From positions 372,001-436,000 of the forward strand of contig JBFLJU010000001.1 of the NCBI GenBank assembly GCA_040743155.1: DNA of 64,000 nt. Reading direction: 5' to 3'. Shown here in pieces: positions 57,140 through 64,000 of the stretch. Source of the stretch: Cycloclasticus sp. Lineage in GTDB: Bacteria; Pseudomonadota; Gammaproteobacteria; Methylococcales; Cycloclasticaceae. The stretch's first letter is position 1, and every line of letters begins with the position of its first letter. The position numbers were made by a program, and so were the translations under genes. The notes under the pieces were generated by a model. It had not been told where the DNA came from. It did no database searches and saw only the letters and a program-made list of their open reading frames with translations.

Positions 57140-58704
57140 GATGTAGCTCTTAGATTTTTTGGCCAAATTCCCATTTTCCCAGGTGACAGAATGCCGTTAG
57201 GATCCAGTTCATCTTTTAAAGCGTGATGGGTATCCCAAAGCGCGTTGTTATTCCAACCATAGGTGCCCGCAATTTGATCCATGAAGGATAAATGGGTGCG
57301 GTATTCACCGTAGCCCAAGGCGGCGGCATCGTCTACTAGCACGGCGAATAACTCGTGTGCGCGTTTCTTCTCTTCTTCGTTCATGCGGTCAAACATCAGC
57401 ATAAAGATGTGATGCTGGTCTCTCCAGCCAATTAGAAACTCACCGATGTAGTCAAAACCATATTCATGAGAGCGTTGGCGAATCATTTGATATTGATTCA
57501 TCGAGTCTTTTCCGTCGGCAGCTGAAATGGGTGAGAAATTGATATGACCACCACCGCCTATCCAGTTTAATAAACTGAATTCGGTCATATTGGGCTCACC
57601 TTTCATGAGCTTTACACGGTAGTCCCAGCCGGGATCACCTTTGCGGGTATCATCAAAGTGAAATTTAGCGCCGGGAATACCGCTAAAGGTATCGCGAATG
57701 ATTTCCATGTTGTTTTTCATCATCGGTTCTGGCCCGTAGACAGCAGCGTAGTAGTTCCAGATACCGAGGTCTAAATCTTTGGCCATTTTTTTCCGGTTGC
57801 TCTCTGGCATCGGGCCTTTTCCGGTGTAGTACTGGCGTTTACTCACCGACATGGCTGATTCCCAGATAAGGTCAACGGTCATCGGTGCATTGTGAATAAC
57901 CTGATTTAGTCTTAACGGAAGCGTTAGGTCGGTGACTATTTCAAGGTCTTGCTCGTTTTCAAGCGTAATCATAAAGGGTGTGTAGCCCGGAGGTTCTGGC
58001 ATAAGCCAAATGCCCATGCGGGTAATAACGCCAAAGTTTGATTGGGTGAACAAGCCATCAATGGCAGGGCCTTGGCCGTACTTATACAGTGCGCCAGATT
58101 TACTGTTAGCGGTGGTGTCCATGCCGGTTTCGACAACGGTGCCATCGGCTAAAACAACTTGCATGCCGCATTGCATTAATAAGTGATCGCCATACGGGGT
58201 ATAGCCCGCACCATGGTCAGAAGTGTTGCCAACAAAGCCGCCCCAAGCAGGCGCAGCGCAGTCAATCCACAGTTTTATACCTTTTTCTTGTAGGTAATTG
58301 TATAAGTCATAGTAACTAACACCGGGCTCAACAATGGCATAACCATGTTTTTCGTTGACCTCAAGAATTTTATTCATGAGCTTTAAATCGAGAACGATAT
58401 AGCCCGGTTTACGGGGCGCAGGGCCGCCGTATGCAAAATTCTTCCCCGTTGAAATAGTCCAAATGGGTATTTTGTAGTTATTAACGATAGAGAGAATTTT
58501 TTGAATTTGCTCAACGTTTTTAGGTGCGACAGCGGCGGATGGCGCAAAGTCGGCATCATTAGTGGTGTTGTATGGGTCGCGGTAACTTCTTAGTTCTTTT
58601 ATATCATCTAAAAAGACAAAGTCCTTACCGACAACTTTTTCAATCTCAGCGATAGCAGCATTCAGCTGATTTAATGTGATGCCCTGTGGGAGTGGTTTAG
58701 TCAT
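57136..58704 (-). CDS. VAO/4-cresol dehydrogenase family flavoprotein (covalent FAD)
   Basis: 522-residue enzyme of the vanillyl-alcohol oxidase/4-cresol methylhydroxylase group, which oxidises 4-alkylphenols or 4-hydroxybenzyl alcohols. FAD domain blocks: PIWTISTGKNFAYGG (80-94), VEPGVSYYDL and GYTPYGDHLLMQCGM. His387 in GGGGHINFSPI aligns with the FAD-binding His422 of fungal vanillyl-alcohol oxidase, while the Tyr that carries FAD in PchF is Leu379 here. His431-His432 (RDQHHIF) and Tyr468-Arg469 (GEYRTHLSFMDQ) match the VAO active site. No Asp170-like base is seen near residue 151. Likely histidyl-FAD, dehydrogenase mode with the adjacent cytochrome. 15 bp after the Tat-signal gene. Confidence 0.9.
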   Translation of the reverse strand: MTKPLPQGITLNQLNAAIAEIEKVVGKDFVFLDDIKELRSYRDPYNTTNDADFAPSAAVAPKNVEQIQKILSIVNNYKIPIWTISTGKNFAYGGPAPRKPGYIVLDLKLMNKILEVNEKHGYAIVEPGVSYYDLYNYLQEKGIKLWIDCAAPAWGGFVGNTSDHGAGYTPYGDHLLMQCGMQVVLADGTVVETGMDTTANSKSGALYKYGQGPAIDGLFTQSNFGVITRMGIWLMPEPPGYTPFMITLENEQDLEIVTDLTLPLRLNQVIHNAPMTVDLIWESAMSVSKRQYYTGKGPMPESNRKKMAKDLDLGIWNYYAAVYGPEPMMKNNMEIIRDTFSGIPGAKFHFDDTRKGDPGWDYRVKLMKGEPNMTEFSLLNWIGGGGHINFSPISAADGKDSMNQYQMIRQRSHEYGFDYIGEFLIGWRDQHHIFMLMFDRMNEEEKKRAHELFAVLVDDAAALGYGEYRTHLSFMDQIAGTYGWNNNALWDTHHALKDELDPNGILSPGKMGIWPKNLRATS

Positions 58705-58719
58705 GTTTATTCCAAGCGG

Positions 58720-59304
58720 TTAAATATGTTTAGGGGAGCTAAGCGACCAAGACACTAAAAAGTCATGTTGATCAGTATCGGGTAGAGATAGTTGGGTTTT
58801 GCTGGTGATAAACTCTGAATTTCCACGCGGCAAAATACGCATATTATTAGCGAGCCACTGAGGCCACTGCGCTTTTGCATTTTTGAGTGAGGACGCAATA
58901 AGCTCAGCCGAATCTTTAGACGTTGAAACTTCGTGTACTAAGGTGTCGTTGGCGTATCGATGTGTCGCAGAATATTGGGTGTAAAAACCAAAATCTTTAG
59001 CTACTTGTTCGAGTACAAAAAAATCAGAGTCTCGGGTGAGGCCTGTGATTTGGCCATTAGGGGATTCTTTGCAAAATTTTCTGAGTAAGTCAAAGTGCTG
59101 GCCAATATCTAAATCAAGGTTGGAGTTTTTGTCCTCCACGTTAGAAATAAAGTGCTTTGAATTTAAGGCATGGTCATCAGCAAAGACGAGCAAAGGAATA
59201 TCTTGTGAACTTGCTAATACTTGCTGAAGCGCCAGTGACGGGGTTGCTAATAAGGCTATGTTGCTAGCCAATGCGGATTTAATGAATGTGCGTCTGCTTA
59301 ACAT
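58720..59304 (-). CDS. Tat-signal protein of unknown function in the phenol-oxidation operon
   Basis: 194 residues starting MLSRRTFIKSALASNIALLA, a twin-arginine signal (SRRTFIK) followed by a hydrophobic stretch. No cofactor motif or recognised domain in the rest, which is charged and helical. AGAGGAG lies 5 bp before this ATG; an upstream in-frame start at 59367 would bury the signal. Sits between the UbiX-like gene and the flavoprotein. The flavoprotein itself has no export signal, while its cytochrome acts in the periplasm, so co-export (hitchhiking) is a possible role; PchX of Pseudomonas 4-cresol operons is a position counterpart. Function unproven. Confidence 0.75.
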   Translation of the reverse strand: MLSRRTFIKSALASNIALLATPSLALQQVLASSQDIPLLVFADDHALNSKHFISNVEDKNSNLDLDIGQHFDLLRKFCKESPNGQITGLTRDSDFFVLEQVAKDFGFYTQYSATHRYANDTLVHEVSTSKDSAELIASSLKNAKAQWPQWLANNMRILPRGNSEFITSKTQLSLPDTDQHDFLVSWSLSSPKHI

Positions 59305-59342
59305 AAGCTCCTCTTTACATTTTAATTTAAGGGATTTAGCCT

Positions 59343-59921
59343 TTATGGGTTTGTAAGGCCTTTCCAACGTTTGACATAATCTACATTAGAAATATCTAAT
59401 GTGTCTAGTATTCTTCCAACTGTGTGGTTAACAATATCGTCAATAGTCTTGGGTTGCGTATAAAATGCAGGTACAGGTGGCGCGATGATGGCACCCATTT
59501 CAGATAGTGTTGTCATGTTTCTTAAATGAACGAGGTTCAAGGGAGTCTCCCTAGTCATTAAAATAAGTTTCCGGCGTTCTTTTAACACCACATCGGCGGC
59601 TCTTGAAACGAGGTTATCGGCAATGCCATTGGCAATACAGCCGAGTGTTTTCATTGAGCACGGTGCAATGACCATTCCATGAGTAATGAAAGAGCCGCTA
59701 GATAATGTGGCACCAATGTCTTTTGGGCTATGTGTCACATCTGCCAATGCAGTGATTGTTTTCTTATCCATATTAAGCTCATATTGAGCGGTTAGCGCAC
59801 CAGCACTAGACAGGATCAAGTGAGTCTCAACATCGTCAACCGTTTGCAGAATTTCAAGCAAACGAGTACCGTAAATGGAGCCGGTGGCACCGGTTATAGC
59901 GATAATAATTTTCTTTTTCAT
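59343..59921 (-). CDS. ubiX: UbiX-like flavin prenyltransferase (decarboxylase B subunit)
   Basis: 192 residues. UbiX family enzymes attach a dimethylallyl group to FMN to make the prenylated cofactor needed by UbiD. Blocks: GATGSIYGTRLLEIL, PCSMKTLGCIANGIADNLVSRAADV and LKERRKLILMTRETPLNLVHLRNM. It is the first gene on the minus-strand run and divergent from a 77-residue gene. Located with the UbiD- and VdcD-like genes, it probably serves that decarboxylase; it may be additional to a housekeeping UbiX elsewhere, which cannot be seen here. Confidence 0.9.
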   Translation of the reverse strand: MKKKIIIAITGATGSIYGTRLLEILQTVDDVETHLILSSAGALTAQYELNMDKKTITALADVTHSPKDIGATLSSGSFITHGMVIAPCSMKTLGCIANGIADNLVSRAADVVLKERRKLILMTRETPLNLVHLRNMTTLSEMGAIIAPPVPAFYTQPKTIDDIVNHTVGRILDTLDISNVDYVKRWKGLTNP

Positions 59922-59994
59922 GCGACCTTATTATTGTTAGATTTTATGACACTATCGTCAAACAAAAGTAGCGTCAATACTAAGTGAGGATAAA

Positions 59995-60228
59995 ATGACA
60001 GAAAGCACCATTTCACTAGAAGATAAAAAAACCATCATTATTGACTTTCTTATGCAGTGTAATAACTACAGCGAGTCGATGCTTGATAAATATAAAAAAC
60101 AGTTATTGGACGAGCAGCTGAATGAGTCGGCGGACCAAAAGATACACGACTGGACTGTTTACAAAGACTTTAATGATTACGCCATTAGAGAACTTAATGG
60201 CAGAGAGTTAGACGACTGGTTGATTTAA
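59995..60228 (+). CDS. Small acidic hypothetical protein
   Basis: 77 residues, MTESTISLEDKKTIIIDFLM onward, very acidic and charged, no signal peptide, membrane segment or known domain. GAGG lies 8 bp before the ATG. Divergent from the UbiX-like gene (73 bp) and 86 bp ahead of the sigma-54 regulator. Function unknown; possibly an accessory of the regulator. Confidence 0.6.
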   Translation: MTESTISLEDKKTIIIDFLMQCNNYSESMLDKYKKQLLDEQLNESADQKIHDWTVYKDFNDYAIRELNGRELDDWLI

Positions 60229-60235
60229 CTATTTT

Positions 60236-60287
60236 ATGAAATCATCAAATTTAATGAAATGGTCAAATATATGTTCTATGATGATTT
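60236..60287. repeat. Tandem 15-bp direct repeat with overlapping inverted repeat before the sigma-54 regulator
   Basis: ATGAAATCATCAAAT (60236-60250) and ATGAAATGGTCAAAT (60254-60268) match at 13 of 15 positions with an 18-bp period. AAATCATCA (60239-60247) is also the reverse complement of TGATGATTT (60279-60287). All lie 27-79 bp before the regulator start, suggesting an operator or upstream activator site. Confidence 0.45.
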
Positions 60288-60314
60288 TACTCCTATGACA
60301 CGTTGACTTTAAGC

Positions 60315-62003
60315 ATGGCAAATAAAACTGATTATAAATTACCACCGAGTGATGACTTAAAAGACCGTATTCGTTTTTCTTATGAAACAGGGCATATTTG
60401 GTTAGGTGAACAACGAATGCTGTTACTGCATAGCGCAGCAGCAGGTTCAATACGTAAGGAATTGGTTGAAACGGTCGGTATTGAACATGCTAAAGGCGTG
60501 ATGATGCGGACAGGCTTTCAAGCTGGCCAAGCCGATGCAAAGCTGGCAAAAAAGATGCGCCCAGATGCATCTGAATTAGATCAGTTTCTTGTTGGCCCGC
60601 AACTTCATCAATTGGAAGGGCTTGTGCGTGTGAAAGTGCTTGAAATGGAAATTGATGTAAAGAAAAAAAAGTTTCACATGGAACTGGTTTGGGAGAACTC
60701 ATACGAAAGTGAAGTGCATAAAAAGGAGTATGGTGCTTCCGATAAACCGGTTTGTTGGATGGAGGTGGGTTACGCCAGTGGTTATAGTTCTGAGTTTACC
60801 GGCCAATCCATTATATTTGTTGAGGAAACATGTAGCGCTTGCGGTAGTGCGGGCTGCTTAGTTATTGGCAAACCGGTTGCTGAATGGGATAACCCTGAAG
60901 AGCTGACTAAATACTATAAATCAGAAAGTATTGTTGACCAGATTCTTGATTTGCGCGAAGAAGTCGATAGCTTACGATCCACAATGACGGATCTTGCAAA
61001 AGAAGAACAACATATCATTGGTGATTCTAAGGCGTTTAAAAATTCATTGGCATTGTTGCAAAAAGCCATTCAAGGGCCAGTAACTGTTTTACTGTTGGGC
61101 GAAACGGGGGTTGGTAAAGAACTATTTGCGCGATCTTTGCATCGCAGAAGCTGTAGAGTGAATAAAGAATTTATTGCAGTGAACTGTGCGGCCATACCTG
61201 ATGACTTGTTAGAGGCAGAGTTGTTTGGCGTAGAAAAAGGTGCGTACACGGGCGCTCATGAGTCACGAAAAGGGCGTTTCGAACGGGCAAGTGGTGGCAC
61301 ACTGTTTTTAGATGAAGTGGGTGATTTATCTTATTCTGCACAAGCTAAATTATTGCGTGTGTTGCAAGAAGGTGAGTTAGAGCGGGTCGGCGGGACTAAA
61401 GTCATTTCAGTTGATGTAAGAGTTGTTGCCGCAACGCACGCGGATTTACTGGATAAGGTTGAACGAGGTGAGTTTAGGCGCGATTTGTTTTACCGGCTAA
61501 ATGTTTATCCGATTATTATTCCACCGCTTAGGGAGAGGCAAGGAGATATTTCCTTATTGGCTAGCAATTTTGTTGATCAGTACAAAGCTAAGTACCAAAA
61601 AGAGGTTAAAGGTATTACTGGGCATGCCATGGCTCAATTAGATATGTATCAATGGCCGGGGAATATCCGCGAACTTGAGAACGTCATTGAACGCGGTGTT
61701 TTGCTTTGCGAAAATGGCGGTTACATTGAGCTTGAGCATCTATTTGCCATGATGAAAGTGGAAGAAGCGCCAGAAGAAGTAGTGGATGAGAATGGTCAGT
61801 TAAAATCACTTAAAAAGGGTGTTTATAAGCAATTCGTGGAAATGTTTTTTGAGGCTCAAAATAACCTTTTCGAAATTGAGGAAACTATTCTTAAAGAAGC
61901 GGTAAAAAGGTCTAGTGGTAACTTGTCGGGTGCCGCTAGGAAGTTGGGTATGAGTAGGCCGCAATTGGCTTATAGGCTCGGGAAAATAGAAGAGGATAAA
62001 TAG
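60315..62003 (+). CDS. Sigma-54-dependent phenol-sensing regulator (MopR/DmpR/XylR family)
   Basis: 562 residues from the ATG at 60315 (a TTG at 60303 is the longest frame). Domains: XylR-type sensor (about 10-130), V4R zinc domain (about 140-195), AAA+ ATPase (about 237-460) and a Fis-type helix-turn-helix (about 530-553). Walker A GETGVGKE (262-269), GAYTGA loop (309-314) and Walker B GTLFLDE (328-334). With an 8-residue shift, the MopR phenol-pocket residues F99, H106, W134 and Y165 and zinc ligands C155, E178, C181 and C189 are all present; F132 and Y176 are Leu and Phe (comparison from memory). A likely activator of the phenolic cluster with a phenol-like effector. Confidence 0.9.
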   Translation: MANKTDYKLPPSDDLKDRIRFSYETGHIWLGEQRMLLLHSAAAGSIRKELVETVGIEHAKGVMMRTGFQAGQADAKLAKKMRPDASELDQFLVGPQLHQLEGLVRVKVLEMEIDVKKKKFHMELVWENSYESEVHKKEYGASDKPVCWMEVGYASGYSSEFTGQSIIFVEETCSACGSAGCLVIGKPVAEWDNPEELTKYYKSESIVDQILDLREEVDSLRSTMTDLAKEEQHIIGDSKAFKNSLALLQKAIQGPVTVLLLGETGVGKELFARSLHRRSCRVNKEFIAVNCAAIPDDLLEAELFGVEKGAYTGAHESRKGRFERASGGTLFLDEVGDLSYSAQAKLLRVLQEGELERVGGTKVISVDVRVVAATHADLLDKVERGEFRRDLFYRLNVYPIIIPPLRERQGDISLLASNFVDQYKAKYQKEVKGITGHAMAQLDMYQWPGNIRELENVIERGVLLCENGGYIELEHLFAMMKVEEAPEEVVDENGQLKSLKKGVYKQFVEMFFEAQNNLFEIEETILKEAVKRSSGNLSGAARKLGMSRPQLAYRLGKIEEDK

Positions 62004-62026
62004 GGTTTCTATTGCTCAACGCTATT

Positions 62027-63094
62027 CTAGTGTTTTTGTTGTTTCCTATATTGTTGAGGAGTGAGCCCGAACCAACGTTTAAAACTACGCCGGAAGTTAG
62101 CCGGGTCTTGGTAACCAAAAATGATTGAAAGAGTGTTCACCGAAAGGCTACTACGACGCAGGTAGTTTGCAGATTGAAATGCATAGACACTGTCTTTGAT
62201 GGCTTGGTAGGAGGTATGTTGTTTATTGAGTTGACGGATGAGCGTTCTTGACGAGACATTCAATACTTGGGCAACGTGTTCTAAAGTAATGTTATGGCCC
62301 AAATGGCTTGAAATATAATCATGAACATCGCTGCTTATATTAATGGTTCGCTGTAACTGGCGTGAAGATTCTTGGCATTGTTCAAGTGCCAAATGATACA
62401 TTTGACTATCAGCATTGGGGTTCTCGATGTTTTTTAATGCCAACGGTAACTGAATTTCAAGGTGTTCAGCATCAAAATAAACAGGGCAATGAAAATAATG
62501 GTGATAACTTTTGGCATAATCAGGCTTTGAGCTATTAATGCACAGTATTGCTTCATCCATTTCTCGGCCTAAAATAAACTCAATAACGTGCTGTAGCAAC
62601 ATAAGCATTGCCTCAACAAAAATCATATGGGCAGTTTTTAGGTTCTGCGTCAGTGTTAAGCGAATAATATATTTATCATCACGGATCATGGGGTTGTACA
62701 GGATAAATGGAGTGCGTATATGACTGTATTTTTGGAAAATTTCGATAGCGTCAGATAATGTGGGGCTATTGATGGCAGCCCAACCAACCGGGCCATGAGT
62801 AGAAGGGTGAAGCAAAGAGCCTAATAGTAATCCTATGGCGGGGTTGCCGGACATTTTCTGAGTATTCAAAATAACGGATACAAACTGATCTAGTGAAACA
62901 TAATCACTGTTATGCAATGTTTCGGAGGTTAGCCCAACTTCATGGAGGATTTTTTCCGTTGATATACCCTCGTTTTCCAATGTCCGTATGGCTATTTGGA
63001 TATAGCTAACGGGCAATGTTTTTATTGTTGACATGCTGAGATGATGATGGGTTTCAATTGGTAACTCAGGAAGTTCGCTTAACTTGATTGTCAC
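62027..63094 (-). CDS. AraC-family regulator (arabinose-binding-like N-terminal domain)
   Basis: 355 residues from a GTG at 63094. N-terminal ligand domain of the OruR/PF12625 type (SVILNTQKMSGNPAIGLLLG, STHGPVGWAAINSPTLSDAI) and a C-terminal double helix-turn-helix AraC domain (about 256-350) with ASRTLIRQLNKQHTSYQAI-like first HTH (VSSRTLIRQLNKQ) and IIFGYQDPANFRRSFKRWFG. An internal ATG at 63034 (MSTIKTLPVSYIQ) is an alternative start. Divergent from the membrane desaturase-like gene, its probable target. Its own start lies at the edge of the palindrome at 63090-63123. Confidence 0.85.
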   Translation of the reverse strand: MTIKLSELPELPIETHHHLSMSTIKTLPVSYIQIAIRTLENEGISTEKILHEVGLTSETLHNSDYVSLDQFVSVILNTQKMSGNPAIGLLLGSLLHPSTHGPVGWAAINSPTLSDAIEIFQKYSHIRTPFILYNPMIRDDKYIIRLTLTQNLKTAHMIFVEAMLMLLQHVIEFILGREMDEAILCINSSKPDYAKSYHHYFHCPVYFDAEHLEIQLPLALKNIENPNADSQMYHLALEQCQESSRQLQRTINISSDVHDYISSHLGHNITLEHVAQVLNVSSRTLIRQLNKQHTSYQAIKDSVYAFQSANYLRRSSLSVNTLSIIFGYQDPANFRRSFKRWFGLTPQQYRKQQKH

Positions 63095-63123
63095 TTATTG
63101 ACACCCATGTGTCAAATAATGAC
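63090..63123. promoter_or_regulatory. Large palindrome with TGACAC/GTGTCA boxes in the araC-desaturase gap
   Basis: GTCACTTATTGACAC and GTGTCAAATAATGAC are reverse complements at 13 of 15 positions, separated by CCAT. It contains the core TGACACCCATGTGTCA. It overlaps the AraC-type start codon, and a TGACAC copy ends near position -37 of the desaturase gene's likely transcription start. This fits an operator of the adjacent regulator. Confidence 0.6.
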
Positions 63124-63149
63124 ACTGGTCTGGCAGTGCTGATTGGACA

Positions 63150-63155
63150 TATAAT
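63150..63155 (+). promoter_or_regulatory. -10 element of the desaturase-like gene
   Basis: TATAAT, perfect, 54 bp before the ATG at 63210. No -35 match is found at 16-18 bp, which fits an activator-dependent promoter. Just downstream is a GTTCGAAC palindrome (63160-63167), with GTTCG repeated at 63178. Confidence 0.45.
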
Positions 63156-63209
63156 TACTGTTCGAACGAAAAATAATGTTCGTTTATTCTAAAATATGAG
63201 GAGTATGTA

Positions 63210-64000
63210 ATGGCGACAATAGAACAAGAATTGCCGAAAGAATCGCCGAGTGAGGCGTTGTTTCAGTCTTACCTTAAAGCACCAACACTAGCGATCCCAA
63301 CTGTTTTGATTTTCATTGGCGTTATGGCCGGTCTTGCAACAGTCTGGTATTACGCATTAGCGGGAGCGCTTCCCTTGTGGCAAGGCGCGCTTATGAATGG
63401 TCTCTTAACGTATTGGTTGTTTAGCGTTATTCATGATGCGTCACACCATTCATTGTCTAGTATTAAACCGATTAATGAAACACTAGGTGCCATAGGCCTG
63501 TTTTTCTTATTTCCCTATGCGCCGATGGTTGCGCTTAGATGGGTGCATAACAAACACCATATCCATGCAAATGGCCCTATGGATCCTGACCGTTTTGAAC
63601 ATGATGCAACATGGTGGCAAGCACCATTCAAATGGTCTTTCTTTGACGGATATTATATTTATTACTTCTTTAAGTACGGAATGAAAGTTGTAAAAAGGCA
63701 TTTGGTGAGCCTTATCATGTACTACTCAGCTCTAGTGGCTTTGTTTGTTACGGCATTGTACTTTGGGTATGGTTACGAGTTATTTATGTTGTGGTTTATA
63801 CCGTCACGCATCACCGTATTTTTGATTTGTGTTGTGTTTGTTATTTTGCCTCATGCGCCAGGTACAGTGGGCCAAGAACAAGATAAATACATGGCAACAA
63901 CAATGCGTATGGGTTGGGAGTGGCTATTAACACCAGTATTGGTGTATCAAAACTATCACTTGATTCATCATCTCTGGCCAGAAATACCGTTTTATAAAAT
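63210..64000 (+). CDS. Membrane di-iron fatty acid desaturase/hydroxylase-like protein (runs off window)
   Basis: First 263 residues from the ATG at 63210, after GAGGAG; the gene continues past the window. It is a membrane protein with several hydrophobic segments (for example residues 25-52 and 160-185) and His boxes of the desaturase/hydroxylase superfamily: HDASHH (75-80), HNKHHIHAN with DPD (about 112-125), and YHLIHHLWP (about 250). The family includes fatty acid desaturases, carotene hydroxylases and related hydroxylases; the substrate is not evident. Divergent from the AraC-type regulator, which may activate it. Confidence 0.8.
   Translation, partial: MATIEQELPKESPSEALFQSYLKAPTLAIPTVLIFIGVMAGLATVWYYALAGALPLWQGALMNGLLTYWLFSVIHDASHHSLSSIKPINETLGAIGLFFLFPYAPMVALRWVHNKHHIHANGPMDPDRFEHDATWWQAPFKWSFFDGYYIYYFFKYGMKVVKRHLVSLIMYYSALVALFVTALYFGYGYELFMLWFIPSRITVFLICVVFVILPHAPGTVGQEQDKYMATTMRMGWEWLLTPVLVYQNYHLIHHLWPEIPFYK

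Noticed and set aside
59922-59994. Sigma-54 -24/-12 promoter for the ubiX-led operon
   Set aside because: No TGGC-N8-TTGC spacing is found on either strand in the divergent gap, despite the nearby sigma-54 activator.

Overview
The window is a chromosomal segment of a gammaproteobacterium with moderate GC (low to mid 40s percent by eye). Evidence is the gene order rplU-rpmA-obgE-proB with divergent ispB, murJ-ribF-ileS-lspA, and rsmI divergent from lpoA-yraN-diaA-dolP, plus a type A RNase P RNA. The mix of housekeeping genes with a phenolic-compound oxidation cluster and a nitrate reductase recalls marine aromatic degraders such as Cycloclasticus, but that placement is a guess from memory. Layout: positions 1-21187 are mostly core genes (cell wall, translation, NAD, riboflavin and proline synthesis, outer-membrane maintenance), with one frameshifted FAD-oxidase gene at 15326-16692. 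Positions 21189-34350 are accessory: a TonB-dependent receptor with a ToxR-like regulator and a small basic secreted protein, a DUF1329 protein, rnpB, a secretin C-terminal remnant, two large secreted zinc metalloproteases, and a degenerate integron attC-like site. Positions 34418-48924 are a complete respiratory nitrate reductase locus: narXL divergent from narK1-narK2-narG-narH-narJ-narI-ppiC, followed by a porin. This is the Pseudomonas-type arrangement. Hairpins separate narK1/narK2 and narK2/narG. Positions 49060-64000 hold the most interesting part. A minus-strand gene train (ubiX-like, Tat-signal protein, vanillyl-alcohol-oxidase-family flavoprotein, lipoprotein cytochrome c, UbiD decarboxylase, small VdcD-like zinc protein, a degenerate second flavoprotein paralogue, and two near-duplicate aldehyde dehydrogenases) reads as a route that oxidises a 4-alkylphenol or benzylic alcohol to aldehyde, then to the acid, then decarboxylates the acid to a phenol. 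Next to it is a sigma-54 activator whose sensor domain keeps the phenol- and zinc-binding residues of the MopR/DmpR group. The flavocytochrome step takes its oxygen from water and passes electrons to a cytochrome, so it could run under nitrate respiration driven by the adjacent nar locus; that link is an inference. The window closes with an AraC-type regulator, a large palindrome, and the start of a membrane di-iron hydroxylase/desaturase. I saw no tRNA, rRNA, CRISPR array, insertion sequence or prophage.
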